Shown: positions 55,604 to 64,000, counted from the first letter of the stretch. The stretch: 64,000 nt of DNA from JAUIAI01 sp041396585 (GCA_041396585.1 JAWKYG010000006.1:124001-188000), one strand, 5' to 3'. Numbers and translations are program-made. Notes: a model not told the origin generated them from the sequence alone.

Positions 55604-56488
55604 ATGACTGCTATGACTACCGCCCTGGTTCCTTCGCACGCCGCGCTGGCCCTGCCGCCCGTGGGCAATCTGGATGCCTACATCGCGGCGGTTCACCGGC
55701 TGCCGATGCTGAGCCCGGAGCGTGAGACCGAGCTGGCCCAGCGCCTGCGTGACACCGGTGATCTCGAGGCAGCGCGCGAGCTGGTCATGTCGCATCTTCG
55801 CCTCGTCGTCTCTATTTCGAGACAGTATCTGGGCTACGGTCTGCCGCAAGGCGACCTGATTCAGGAGGGCAGTGTCGGCCTGATGAAGGCCGTCAAGCGC
55901 TTCGACCCCGATCGCGGCGTGCGCCTGGTGTCGTTCGCGATGCATTGGATCAAGGCCGAGATCCATGAATACATTCTGCGCAACTGGCGGCTCGTGAAGG
56001 TGGCCACCACCAAGGCCCAGCGCAAGTTGTTCTTCAATCTGCGCTCGCTCAAATCGGGCCCGGGCTCGCTGTCTGCCGCCGAGATCAGTTCGATCGCCCG
56101 GGATCTGAACGTCCGCGAGGATGACGTCCTCGAGATGGAAACCCGCATGGGTGGCCAGGAAGTGGCGCTGGAGGGTCAGCAGGACGACGGTGAGACCGCG
56201 TTCGCGCCGATCGCCTATCTGGCGGCCCCGGACACCGAACCCGAGCACATGCTCGCCAGGCGCGAACATGACCGCCTGGAAAGTGAAGGCATCGCCCAGG
56301 CGCTGGACTCACTCGATGAGCGCAGTCGTCGCATCATCGAGGCGCGCTGGCTTCGCGACGCCGACGATGGCGGCGCATTGACGCTCCAGAATCTGGCCGA
56401 CGAATATGGCGTGTCGGCCGAGCGCATCCGCCAGATCGAAGCCAAGGCGCTGCGTACCATGCGCGAGGCACTGGCCGAGTTCGCCTGA
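55604..56488 (+). CDS. rpoH: RNA polymerase heat-shock sigma factor RpoH (sigma-32)
   Basis: RpoH directs transcription of chaperone and protease genes. From the ATG at 55604 it has 294 residues: VGNLDAYIAAVHRLPMLSPERE, region 2 with SRQYLGYGLPQGDLIQEGSVGLMKA, the RpoH-box-like QRKLFFNLR, and region 4 helix-turn-helix LADEYGVSAERIRQIEAKAL. A TTG/ATG at 55508 is open but would run through the CIRCE operator, so it is rejected. Control by HrcA is indicated by the operator upstream; the mRNA may also have thermosensor structure, which I cannot judge. Confidence 0.97.
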   Translation: MTAMTTALVPSHAALALPPVGNLDAYIAAVHRLPMLSPERETELAQRLRDTGDLEAARELVMSHLRLVVSISRQYLGYGLPQGDLIQEGSVGLMKAVKRFDPDRGVRLVSFAMHWIKAEIHEYILRNWRLVKVATTKAQRKLFFNLRSLKSGPGSLSAAEISSIARDLNVREDDVLEMETRMGGQEVALEGQQDDGETAFAPIAYLAAPDTEPEHMLARREHDRLESEGIAQALDSLDERSRRIIEARWLRDADDGGALTLQNLADEYGVSAERIRQIEAKALRTMREALAEFA

Positions 56489-56493
56489 TTCCG

Positions 56494-56511
56494 GGCCGCC
56501 GGCCGGCGGCC
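56494..56511 (+). terminator. 18-bp GC-rich palindrome after rpoH
   Basis: GGCCGCCGGCCGGCGGCC is a perfect palindrome 6 bases behind the rpoH stop. It can form a strong hairpin but has no T-tract, so terminator function is uncertain. The EamA gene follows closely. Confidence 0.4.
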
Positions 56512-56549
56512 GCTGTCATCGGCCCGGGGCGTCCGATTCGGTCGCCCCG

Positions 56550-57488
56550 TTGCCATTTTGGGGCACGACCCTGGTCGGACAAAACACCAAGACCTGGCCC
56601 GCGGTAGCCACCCTGTTGCTGAACGCGGCAATCTTCGGACTGGCCTGGTGGCCCTTTCGCGAGATCGACGCGCTCGGGCTGCACAGCCTGTGGACCACCG
56701 CCCTGATGTACCTGATCGCAGCCACGGGACTGCTCATCTGGCAACCCGGCGTGCTGGCCATGGTGGCGCGCAGGCGCGGCCTCTGGGTGCTGGCGATCGC
56801 CGCCGGATTGACCAATGCCGCCTTCAACTGGGGGGTGCTGATCGGCGAAGTGATTCGCGTGGTCTTGTTGTTCTACCTGATGCCGGTCTGGGCGGCCCTG
56901 CTGGCACGCATGTTCCTGGCCGAGCCGATCACGGCCGTCACGGTGGGCCGGATCGCCGCCGCGGTCGGCGGCGCGATGCTCGTTCTTTGGCAGCCCGGGC
57001 TCGGCATACCCTGGCCGGGCAGCCTGGGCGACTGGCTTGGCCTGGCGGGCGGTCTGTGTTTCGCGGCCACCAACATCGCCCTGAAGCGCTATGCGGATGA
57101 GCCCCCGCAGGCGCGTGCGATGGCGATGTTCATCGGCGGCCTGGCGTTGCCCGGGCTGCTGGCCCTCGTGCTCGATGCGTCACTGGTTCCCTGGCCCGCG
57201 CACCCGGTGGGGCCATGGCTGATACCCTCGATCGGGCTGACCGTGATCTTCATCGTCGCCAACCTCTGTCTGCAATATGGCGCGTCGCGCCTGCCCGCCA
57301 ATGTCACCTCGGTGATCATGATCAGCGAGGTCGTGTTCGCCTCGGCCTCGGCCATCCTGATCGGCGGTGAACAAGCGGGATGGCGCACCGGAATCGGCGC
57401 GGCGATGATCGTGGGCGCGGCGCTGGCTGCGGCCTGGTCGGCCCAGCAGCGCGCGCGCGGGCGCTCAATGCAGTCTCAAAGCAGCTGA
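56550..57488 (+). CDS. EamA/DMT-superfamily transporter
   Basis: This inner-membrane protein has about ten helices in two EamA repeats, for example LFYLMPVWAALLARMFLAEP and ICLQYGASRL-like segments near VTSVIMISEVVFA. It belongs to the drug/metabolite exporter superfamily; the substrate is unknown. No ATG exists between the rpoH stop and the first helix, so a TTG at 56550 (312 residues) is the best guess. Its 3' end overlaps the convergent sco gene by 13 bases. Confidence 0.87.
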   Translation: MPFWGTTLVGQNTKTWPAVATLLLNAAIFGLAWWPFREIDALGLHSLWTTALMYLIAATGLLIWQPGVLAMVARRRGLWVLAIAAGLTNAAFNWGVLIGEVIRVVLLFYLMPVWAALLARMFLAEPITAVTVGRIAAAVGGAMLVLWQPGLGIPWPGSLGDWLGLAGGLCFAATNIALKRYADEPPQARAMAMFIGGLALPGLLALVLDASLVPWPAHPVGPWLIPSIGLTVIFIVANLCLQYGASRLPANVTSVIMISEVVFASASAILIGGEQAGWRTGIGAAMIVGAALAAAWSAQQRARGRSMQSQSS

Positions 57489-58063
57489 CGCAGATCGTGC
57501 ACGATGTTCTCCACGCTTTCACCGTGCTTGATCATCAGGCGCACCCTGCCCTCCGGATCGAACACATAGCTGGCCGCGGTGTGATCCACCGTGTAGTTAT
57601 CGGCCGTGCTGCCCGCCACTTTCATATAGAAGACCTTGAACTCGCGCGTCACCGCCTTGGTGGCCTCGAGGTCGCCGAACAGGCCGATGAAGCGGGAATC
57701 GAAGGCGGGCACATACTGGGCGAGCACCTCTCGGGTGTCACGCTCGGGATCCACCGAGACGAAGGCCACCCGCACTCGGTCCGCCTCGCCGGGATCGAGC
57801 GCGGCTATCACCTCTTTCATGCGCAGGAGGGTGGTCGGACACACGTCGGGGCATTGGGTATAGCCGAAAAACACCACCAGCACACTACCCTTGAAATCGG
57901 CCAGGCTGCGCGTCTTGCCCGTGTGATCGGTGAGCGTGAACTCGCGCGCGAAACCGGCGCCGGTGATGTCCGTGCTCTTGAACGAGGGGGCATCCGAGCG
58001 GCAGCCGGCCGCGCCCAGCACGGCGGCCAGGACAATGGCATACAACAGGCGAGAGAGCGTCAT
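57476..58063 (-). CDS. SCO1/SenC family copper chaperone
   Basis: Sco proteins deliver copper to the CuA site of cytochrome c oxidase. From the ATG at 58063 this is a 195-residue lipoprotein with lipobox LGAAGC. A thioredoxin-like fold follows with the copper ligands CPDVC (in FFGYTQCPDVCPTTLLRM) and the histidine in DNYTVDHTAAS. It is last in the run ctaA-ctaB-sco. Upstream extension to 58135 is not conserved. Confidence 0.95.
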   Translation of the reverse strand: MTLSRLLYAIVLAAVLGAAGCRSDAPSFKSTDITGAGFAREFTLTDHTGKTRSLADFKGSVLVVFFGYTQCPDVCPTTLLRMKEVIAALDPGEADRVRVAFVSVDPERDTREVLAQYVPAFDSRFIGLFGDLEATKAVTREFKVFYMKVAGSTADNYTVDHTAASYVFDPEGRVRLMIKHGESVENIVHDLRQLL

Positions 58064-58170
58064 GATTGGCGAGGGGACGAGGTCGGACAGCATGGCCCCG
58101 ACAGCAGTCCGGGCCTCGCGACGCGGCCACGGCACCGCAGGTCAAACACGGCGGGGACGCGCGGGCGCGC

Positions 58171-59061
58171 TCAGAACAGGAGCCGGTCGATCAGCATGGC
58201 GCCGAACAAGGCGGCGAGATAGAGGATCGAGTAGCCGAAGGTCTTGCGGGCCAATGCATCGGAGTATTCGCGCCAGAGCCGCCACGCATAGCCGAGAAAC
58301 ACGAACCCCAGTACGAGCGCGCTGACGAGGTAGAACAGCCCGCTCATATGCAGCAGAAACGGCAGCATCGTGGTGGCCAGCAGCAACACCGTATAAAGCA
58401 GGATGGACAGCCGGGTGAAGCGCGAGCCATGGGTGACCGGCAGCATCGGCAGGCCCGACCGGCGATAGTCTTCCACCCGATAGAGCGCCAGCGCCCAGAA
58501 ATGCGGCGGCGTCCAGACGAAGATGATCAGGAACAGGACCATCGCCTGCGCCGGCACCGCATCAGCCACGGCCGCCCAGCCGAGCAGCGGCGGCATCGCG
58601 CCGGAAGCGCCGCCGATCACGATGTTCTGGGGCGTGGCCGGCTTGAGCCAGACCGTGTAGACGATCGCGTAGCCGACGAAGGTGGCCAGGGTCAGCCACA
58701 TGGTGAGCATATTGACCTGGGTGGCCAGCAGCCAGGCGCCCAGCCCGCCGAGCACGCCGGCGAACACCAGCGCATTGGCTACCGGCACCTCGCCGCGCGC
58801 CAGCGGGCGGGCACGGGTTCGTGACATGCGCGCATCGAGCCCGCGCTCGACCAGGCAGTTGAAGGCGAAACCCGAAGCCGCCAGCAGTCCGATGCCCAGA
58901 TTGCCGAAGATCAACACCGACCAGCCGACCGGCCCGTCGGCGGCCATCAACATGCCGATCAGCGAACAGAACACGGCCAGCATCACGATACGAGGCTTGG
59001 TCAGCTCGTAGTACTGATGAATGACCGATCGAAGTGTGGGGCGAAGGCCAACGGTCGACAT
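58171..59061 (-). CDS. ctaB: Protohaem IX farnesyltransferase CtaB (haem O synthase)
   Basis: CtaB adds a farnesyl chain to haem b, giving haem O, in the inner membrane. The 296-residue UbiA-family protein has about 8-9 helices and the prenyl-diphosphate motif in NCLVERGLDARMSRTRARP. The second aspartate region YRVEDYRRSGLPMLPVTHG is also intact. It starts 16 bases after ctaA and precedes sco. Confidence 0.96.
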   Translation of the reverse strand: MSTVGLRPTLRSVIHQYYELTKPRIVMLAVFCSLIGMLMAADGPVGWSVLIFGNLGIGLLAASGFAFNCLVERGLDARMSRTRARPLARGEVPVANALVFAGVLGGLGAWLLATQVNMLTMWLTLATFVGYAIVYTVWLKPATPQNIVIGGASGAMPPLLGWAAVADAVPAQAMVLFLIIFVWTPPHFWALALYRVEDYRRSGLPMLPVTHGSRFTRLSILLYTVLLLATTMLPFLLHMSGLFYLVSALVLGFVFLGYAWRLWREYSDALARKTFGYSILYLAALFGAMLIDRLLF

Positions 59062-59077
59062 GGGTGGGTCGTGTGTC

Positions 59078-60108
59078 CTAACGGACTCGATTGGCGGCGG
59101 TAACCCTAAATAGTAGCACGACGATGACCGTCAACAGCGCTGCCGCACCACCGTTGTGAGCCACCGCCACCGGCAATGGCAGGCTGAACGCGACATTGGA
59201 CAAACCAAGCACCCACTGCACGACCAGCAATGCCAGCAGCAGCTTTGCCGGCCCGGCCAGGCCCTGTCGCCGGCGGGCCAACCAGGCGACGCTGAAGAGC
59301 ACCGCAGACGCCAGGATCGCACCGATGCGGTGGCTGAGGTGGATCGCGGTCAGCGTGGCGCTCGACAGAGGCGCACCGTCCGGCGTCTGGCCGAGCTCAC
59401 GAACGATGTGAAACGCATGGGTGAAATCGGCATCCGGCCACCAGCGGCCTGGCAGGTCGGCAGATCGGTGCAGGCCAGCGCCGCATAGTTGGTGCTGGTC
59501 CAGCCACCCAGCGAGATCTGCGCGACCAGCGCGAACAGGCCGATGAATACCCACGGCGCCAGCCCGCCGACATCCACGCGGGACGGGCCGCCGAGACGCT
59601 CACGCTGCCAGAGCCAGACCAGCAATGAGAGGGTCAGCAGGCCGCCAATCAGGTGGCCCGTGACGATCGCGGGCTTGAGCAACAGGGTCACCGTCCACAT
59701 GCCGAACAAACCCTGCAGCACGACCACGCCAACCAGCGCCGTGGGCAGCCAGGGGCCGCCGGCCAGCTGACGGCGCCAGCGCCAGGCGAGTACGGCCAGC
59801 GCGATGATCACCAGACCGAGGAGGCTCGCCACGTAGCGGTGCACCATTTCGCGCCAGGCCTTGCCCATCGAGACCGGACCGTGCTCGCCGCCCTGGCGGC
59901 TGACCTCGGCATGGATCTTCTCGGCCGCCATGGTCGGCGTCAGATGGCCGTAGCAGCCGGGCCAGTCGGGGCAACCGAGCCCGGCATCGGACAGACGGAC
60001 GTAGGCCCCCAGCATGATCAACGCAAAGGTCAGCAGCGCGGTCGCTGCCACCAGCATGCTGTAACGACGGCGGCGCGCATTCGCGCCTTCGATCGGGTTC
60101 TCGGTCAT
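59078..60108 (-). CDS. ctaA: Haem A synthase CtaA, frameshifted near 59450
   Basis: CtaA (COX15 type) oxidises haem O to haem A. The N-terminal part has LSDAGLGCPDWPGCYG, REMVHRYVASLLGL and TGHLIGGLLTLSLL with haem-ligand histidines. After ACTDLPTCQ one G is missing. The other frame continues GRWWPDADFTHAFHIVRELG, IHLSHRIGAILA and AHNGGAAALL to 59078. The joined protein of about 343 residues with eight helices is normal. It heads the ctaA-ctaB-sco group. Confidence 0.93.
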
Positions 60109-60137
60109 GAATTGTCAGCTCGGGAGGCGAAGTCGGC

Positions 60138-60836
60138 TCAGCCGATACGCGAGGCTTTGAGCAAGCGCATCAGGTCTTTCTTCATCCGGTTCGGATCGGC
60201 CCGAACCGGCCAGCGCATCATCAGATGCCCCAGCGGATCCACCATGTAGATGTGCGCCTGCGCGCGCTGCCCCGCGGCGGCCGGGAAATGTTCGGCCAGG
60301 CGCTCGGGATCGATCTGCAGGACATGCAGGCCCGGATGCTGCGCCAGCAGCTCGTCCGGCGCCGGCGCCTGCAAAGTGCGCAACCAGACGCGTTCCACAC
60401 GGCTGCGCTCGCGACCGGTGGTCAGGCGAACCTGGCGGACCGCGATCAACCGCTCGCGGCAGTCGTCATCGCAGGCGTCGCTTGGCACGACCATCAGCCA
60501 ACGGCCATTGAAGGCGGCGAAATCCGCGCGTTCGCCGGCCGCCACGGGAATCGCTTGCTGCTCGGGCGCGGGTTCGGCGATCTGCTGGGCGATCACCGCC
60601 AGGCGGTTCAGGTCTCGCTGCGGTTGTACGAGCTCGCCGTAGTTCACCCGGCCGTCGGGCGGAAATACGTAGAACATCAGGTACGAGGCGATCACCGGCG
60701 CCGCGCAGACCACCAGCAAGGCGAGCAGGATAAGCCGGTTGCGGCGCCGCCGCGTGGCCAGATCAGAGGCGTCGGCGCCGGCGCGCGCATCGCCACCACC
60801 TGGCGAGCGGGAATCGGAGGAATCAGCGGAACTCAT
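60138..60836 (-). CDS. Membrane-anchored Sco-like (thioredoxin-fold) protein with CX3C motif, oxidase-assembly context
   Basis: From the ATG at 60836 this is a 232-residue protein with one membrane helix near the N-terminus (LILLALLVVCAAPVIASYLM). A periplasmic domain follows with a C-x3-C pair in VVPSDACDDDCRERL and HIYMVDPLGHLMMRW, reminiscent of Sco/thioredoxin folds. Proteins of this kind lie beside ctaA in betaproteobacteria and are often mislabelled as oxidase subunits. A role in copper or thiol handling during cytochrome oxidase assembly is inferred. It is divergent from the DUF2909 gene. Confidence 0.8.
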   Translation of the reverse strand: MSSADSSDSRSPGGGDARAGADASDLATRRRRNRLILLALLVVCAAPVIASYLMFYVFPPDGRVNYGELVQPQRDLNRLAVIAQQIAEPAPEQQAIPVAAGERADFAAFNGRWLMVVPSDACDDDCRERLIAVRQVRLTTGRERSRVERVWLRTLQAPAPDELLAQHPGLHVLQIDPERLAEHFPAAAGQRAQAHIYMVDPLGHLMMRWPVRADPNRMKKDLMRLLKASRIG

Positions 60837-60944
60837 CGCCGGGGATTGTAGGGCGAACCGCCCCGACCCGGGACATGCGCCGATTCGCCGCGCGGACAAC
60901 GCCGAGGCTCGCCCACTCGCGGGCAATCAGCGCACAATATCTGC

Positions 60945-61154
60945 ATGAAATGGATCATCGCCATCGCCTTCGTGCTGATCGTCGCCAGTCTGGCCTCGGC
61001 CATGGTGTTCCTGGTACGCGACCGCGGCCAGACGCGCAATGTGGTGCGTGCGCTCACGCTGCGCATCAGCTTCTCGGTGATGCTGTTCGTGTTCATCCTG
61101 TTTGCGAACTGGATGGGCTGGATCCACAGCACGGGAATCCCGGTCGGGCGCTGA
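60945..61154 (+). CDS. DUF2909 twin-transmembrane protein
   Basis: This 69-residue protein has two hydrophobic helices (WIIAIAFVLIVASLASAMVF and ISFSVMLFVFILFANWMGWI) joined by a short basic loop DRGQTRNVVRAL. It matches the small DUF2909 twin-helix family found beside cytochrome oxidase assembly genes. It is divergent from the CX3C protein gene with a 108-base gap. The function is unknown. Confidence 0.85.
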   Translation: MKWIIAIAFVLIVASLASAMVFLVRDRGQTRNVVRALTLRISFSVMLFVFILFANWMGWIHSTGIPVGR

Positions 61155-61239
61155 ACTACCCGGACCGCCCGTTCAGTCCGGGCGCGTGCACCGGCCCGGG
61201 CCGAAACCGAGCAGCATGAGATGGCAACGACGCAAAGCG

Positions 61240-61266
61240 AAACGGCGCCCCGGGCGCCGTTTCTGC
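61240..61266. terminator. Intrinsic terminator between DUF2909 and the Wza-like gene
   Basis: AAACGGCGCC (61240-61249) pairs with GGCGCCGTTT (61253-61262) around CCG. The A-run before and T-run after make it suitable in both directions for these convergent genes. Confidence 0.8.
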
Positions 61267-61307
61267 GTTGGCCACGACCGCGCGTGGCCGCGTCGTCGAT
61301 GACGTGA

Positions 61308-62153
61308 TCAGAAGATGCTTTCGCGCACGAAGACCAGATCGTCCGGCTTGATCGGGTCATCCAGGCGGGGCTCGAGCACCTGCACGGTGCGCTCCTGATA
61401 GCGGCGATGCACGCGCACACCACGATCGGTACCACGCAGGGTCAGACCACCGCCCTTGGCGATCGCCTGCGCCAGCGTCATGCCACGCTCCAAGGTATAC
61501 ATGCCCGGCCGGTTCACCTGACCGTAGACATAGAAGACCGGTGCGCGATTGACGTAGACCACATCACCGGCCTGCATCGGCAGATCGCGCTGCATATCAC
61601 CCGAGGCGAACATCTCGACCAGATCGATGTCGATCTTTCTCTGGCGACCGTCGCGCATGGTCACCAGGGTCACGTAATCGGCGCCTTCCGGGGTCACACC
61701 TCCCGCCAGGGCAAGCACCTCGGACAGACGCATTCCCGTGGTTTCGAGCGCATAGCGGCCCGGCTTGGCCACATTGCCAAGCACCGACACCTGCTGGCTG
61801 CGGAACTGCAGCACATTCAGGGTGACCTGCGGGTTTTGCAGGAAGTTGCCCTGCTTGAGGCGACGGGCGATCAGGCGCTCGGCCGCGGTCGGCGACAGGC
61901 CGCCGATCTGCAGGACACCAAGAAGCGGATAGGAAATCACGCCGCTCTCGGAAACCCTTGCCTCGACCGTGAGATCCTGGTTCTGGAAGACCTGAATCCG
62001 CACCACATCGCCGGGGCCGATCAGGTAGTCGTCCCGTTCCTGCGCCGACGCCGGCGAGGCCTGCAGCGCCAGCGCGACAGCCATCAGGCAGGCGAAAAAG
62101 AACTGACCGGAAAGCAATTGCCGGAACAGGCCGGCGGCGGGCAACAGCTTCAT
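61308..62153 (-). CDS. Polysaccharide export protein, Wza/EpsE-like
   Basis: This 281-residue precursor has a signal peptide ending SPASAQ and the poly-export domain YLIGPGDVVRIQVFQNQDLTVEARV. Two SLBB-like repeats follow: VSVLGNVAKPGRYALETTGMRL and VYGQVNRPGMYTLERGMTLAQ. There is no lipobox cysteine, as in the shorter EpsE-type periplasmic/outer-membrane exporters. It sits behind the EpsL-like gene on the same strand, so both serve exopolysaccharide secretion. The control region to the left ends in a terminator. Confidence 0.92.
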   Translation of the reverse strand: MKLLPAAGLFRQLLSGQFFFACLMAVALALQASPASAQERDDYLIGPGDVVRIQVFQNQDLTVEARVSESGVISYPLLGVLQIGGLSPTAAERLIARRLKQGNFLQNPQVTLNVLQFRSQQVSVLGNVAKPGRYALETTGMRLSEVLALAGGVTPEGADYVTLVTMRDGRQRKIDIDLVEMFASGDMQRDLPMQAGDVVYVNRAPVFYVYGQVNRPGMYTLERGMTLAQAIAKGGGLTLRGTDRGVRVHRRYQERTVQVLEPRLDDPIKPDDLVFVRESIF

Positions 62154-62295
62154 ATCGATAAGATTCCGTCGAAATTTCTAACAGGCCGATCATATCGTGC
62201 CGGATCCGTGCGCACTGTGACGGAGTACTCCGGACGACGAAAGCTTTGACAGACCGGGATGCGGCCTGACGGCGACCGACGGGGCCTGGCCTGGC

Positions 62296-63558
62296 TCAGA
62301 ACGAGAGCTTGGCGCTCAGGCCAAAGAGATTGGCGGTGAAATCGAGATTCGCGTAGTTGCTGCTGCGCTCCTCGCGGCGCATGAAGGCGCCAAACTGGAT
62401 GTTGCGGGCGTAATCCCAGGTGAGTCCGACACCGTAGGTGGAGAGATCATCGTCGCGCACCGCGTTGTTCGATGTGACGAAGCCCGGATCCCCCGCGTAA
62501 GAGCGCTTCTCGATCGACGCAATGCCGTTCAGCGTGAGCTTGCCCGTGAGACGGAAGCTCGGGCGCAGTCTCAGCTGCGTCACTTCGACGTAGTTCGAGG
62601 TCAGCAGCTCTTCCGAGTAGATGGCGCGAATCAGATCCACGCCCATGAAGAACGCGCCGCCAGGGCGCCAATCAAGGCTCAGGCGTGCCGTGGGGCCGGA
62701 GAAATCACGCTGAGACAGATTGTCGAAGCTGCGCTTGGTCAGGCCCACGCTGCCCGTCATCTTGGTGTCCAGAGACGGCTGAACCTGCATCCTGGCCAGC
62801 AGTTCCTGCTGGGTGAAGCTGTTGTCGACCCCGCCCGCAACCGCCAGCACACCGCCGACCGCATCGACCACCTGCCGGTTCGGATACTTGCCGTCGGTGC
62901 TGCGGAACACGAACTCGAGTTCGGTGCCGGTCCCGGGGGCGAAGCGCGCGCCTGCTTCGACGGAGTTGAAGTCATAGTCGCTGGCACGCTGCGCGGCCGT
63001 CGAATTGCTCAACGATGTGGTGTCTGCACCCACCACGACCGCCCAGCTCGGGGTCAGGCGCATGCCGGCGGTCACATAGAATCTGTTGATTCGCTGCAGG
63101 TTTTTATCGCTCTGCTGGGCATCGGTGAAATCGGACATGCGCTGATCGAGGCTCAGACCGAGCGTGCCGAACCAGGGCCGGCCGATCGCCCAGTTCCAGT
63201 TCGCGAGACCGGTGTACCCGATGTTGTCGAAACGCGAGTACTCGAGGTACTTGACCGGGCGCACCTCACCGGACACCGTAATCCGCTGCAGACTGATATC
63301 GCGATCGAATTTGACCCCGAATACACCCGAGACCACGGTGTCACTGCGGCTGGACTTGCCATAGGTGGGCGTGGGATCGATGCCCGCGTCCAGTCTGAAG
63401 ATGTTGTCGTCCCGCGTCATCTCCACGCCGGCATTGAACGTAAGCACATCCTCGACCTGCTCGGGCTGGGCAAGCGCCTGAGACTGGAACTGCGCCAGGA
63501 CCGCGCTCGGGCTTGCGCAAATAGCGGCAGCGATGAAAAGGCGGGCTTTTATGTTCAT
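62296..63558 (-). CDS. Exopolysaccharide outer-membrane beta-barrel protein, EpsL-like (PEP-CTERM/XrtB-associated family)
   Basis: This 420-residue precursor has a signal peptide cut at AVLA and then many amphipathic beta-strands ending in a classic C-terminal aromatic motif (LSAKLSF). Segments such as FNAGVEMTRDDNIFRLD and TYGVGLTWDYARNIQFGAFMRREERSSNY match the EpsL family found with exosortase-type EPS loci. It probably forms the outer-membrane part of polysaccharide export. It is divergent from the glycosyl-phosphate transferase gene. Confidence 0.85.
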   Translation of the reverse strand: MNIKARLFIAAAICASPSAVLAQFQSQALAQPEQVEDVLTFNAGVEMTRDDNIFRLDAGIDPTPTYGKSSRSDTVVSGVFGVKFDRDISLQRITVSGEVRPVKYLEYSRFDNIGYTGLANWNWAIGRPWFGTLGLSLDQRMSDFTDAQQSDKNLQRINRFYVTAGMRLTPSWAVVVGADTTSLSNSTAAQRASDYDFNSVEAGARFAPGTGTELEFVFRSTDGKYPNRQVVDAVGGVLAVAGGVDNSFTQQELLARMQVQPSLDTKMTGSVGLTKRSFDNLSQRDFSGPTARLSLDWRPGGAFFMGVDLIRAIYSEELLTSNYVEVTQLRLRPSFRLTGKLTLNGIASIEKRSYAGDPGFVTSNNAVRDDDLSTYGVGLTWDYARNIQFGAFMRREERSSNYANLDFTANLFGLSAKLSF

Positions 63559-63699
63559 GTTTCTTCTGCCATGTGGCCGTTCGTCACCTGGAACGGTTCC
63601 GTTGGTTTAAATGGTACTTGACCGCATTTCCCGCTTCGGGTCAATTGTGGTTTTGCACCACAGCTACGTGGCGAGCCGCCGCGCGACCGACACGGATTC

Positions 63700-64000
63700 A
63701 TGGCCGAGACCAAGACCCAGTCCCTGCTGGACAACCGCACCCAGATCAAGACCGGCAACCATTCGATGCTCGGCCTGGCACGGGCCGCGGCCGATCCACT
63801 TGTGGCCGTGCTGGCGTTATTTCTGAGCACCGCGGTCTGGGGCCGGCAGGTCGGCACGCCCGAGATGATCACGGCGCTGGTCACATTCTCGCTGATGTAT
63901 CCGGGCAGCGTGTCATTTGCCGTCGGACAGCGCGGTCTGGTGCGCGATCTGCTCAGCCAATGGGGCGTGGTGCTTGGCCTGATGCTGTTGTTCGGTCTGG
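63700..64000 (+). CDS. Undecaprenyl-phosphate sugar phosphotransferase (N-terminus only)
   Basis: From the ATG at 63700 the frame is open to the window edge, giving 100 residues with hydrophobic helices (PLVAVLALFLSTAVWG, MITALVTFSLMYPGS, WGVVLGLMLLFGL). This matches the N-terminal membrane region of WcaJ/EpsB-type proteins, which start polysaccharide repeat units on undecaprenyl phosphate. The catalytic C-terminal domain lies outside the window, so the call rests on these helices and the divergent EpsL/EpsE-like genes. Confidence 0.75.
   Translation, partial: MAETKTQSLLDNRTQIKTGNHSMLGLARAAADPLVAVLALFLSTAVWGRQVGTPEMITALVTFSLMYPGSVSFAVGQRGLVRDLLSQWGVVLGLMLLFGL

Overview
The window is a GC-rich stretch (about two-thirds GC by eye) of a bacterial chromosome that is almost entirely housekeeping DNA. 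Its gene orders point to a betaproteobacterium, most likely near the Burkholderiales: mlaFEDACB-yadGH-bolA-murA-his, kdsD-kdsC-lptCAB-rpoN-hpf-ptsN-hprK-rapZ, lolB-ispE-tRNA-Gln-prs-rplY-pth-ychF, and ctaA-ctaB-sco. I cannot name a genus. I see no prophage, insertion sequence, integron or CRISPR array, and one tRNA gene.

Layout. From 1 to about 14.2 kb is one long minus-strand run. Read in the direction of transcription it is the Mla lipid-transport genes (mlaF, mlaE, mlaD, mlaA, mlaC, mlaB), a YadG/YadH ABC transporter, a BolA-like gene, murA, and the histidine genes hisG, a fused hisD-hisC, hisB, hisH, hisA, hisF and hisI (cut by the window edge). A KefB/YbaL-type antiporter (14.3-16.3 kb) is divergent from a plus-strand run for Kdo supply and LPS transport (kdsD, kdsC, lptC, lptA, lptB), continuing into rpoN, hpf, a hairpin-rich 338-bp intergenic region, ptsN, hprK, rapZ and a LON-domain gene. 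From 25.4 to 30.3 kb lie mutY, a secreted DsrE-like protein, a dynamin-like GTPase and mutM. From 30.4 to 36.3 kb come a TPR lipoprotein, lolB, ispE, tRNA-Gln, prs, rplY and pth.

From 36.5 to 46.7 kb, envelope-sugar genes are mixed with ychF and membrane genes: a glucose-1-phosphate cytidylyltransferase, a 5'-nucleotidase, ychF, a methyltransferase, a YjgN-like membrane protein, an M48 peptidase, a VanZ-like protein, and a minus-strand trio of sugar epimerase/dehydratase, RfbC-like epimerase and SAF-domain oxidoreductase. Polyphosphate genes ppk1 and ppx are divergent, followed by sixA, a YfhL-type ferredoxin, coaD, rsmD, ftsY, maiA and rpoH. A perfect CIRCE operator lies in front of rpoH. 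Haem A and oxidase-assembly genes (sco, ctaB, ctaA, an Sco-like protein, DUF2909) follow. The right edge enters an exopolysaccharide locus (Wza/EpsE-like, EpsL-like, and the start of an undecaprenyl-phosphate sugar transferase).

A dominant technical feature is that at least a dozen conserved genes are broken by 1-2 base indels, several at short homopolymers: hisB, bolA, murA, yadH, yadG, mutY, rplY, ppk1, ppx, sixA, probably the ferredoxin, and ctaA. Because murA is normally indispensable in walled bacteria and the flanking protein sequence is well conserved in the shifted frames, I read most of these as sequencing or assembly errors. The dense cluster in ppx-sixA-ferredoxin (about 50.6-51.7 kb) could be real decay. 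For broken genes I give the full span and where the frame changes.

I found no clearly new multi-gene system. The observations most worth following are the HrcA/CIRCE site at rpoH, the HisD-HisC fusion, the hairpin array before ptsN, and the split nucleotide-sugar genes that lack an obvious CDP-glucose dehydratase.
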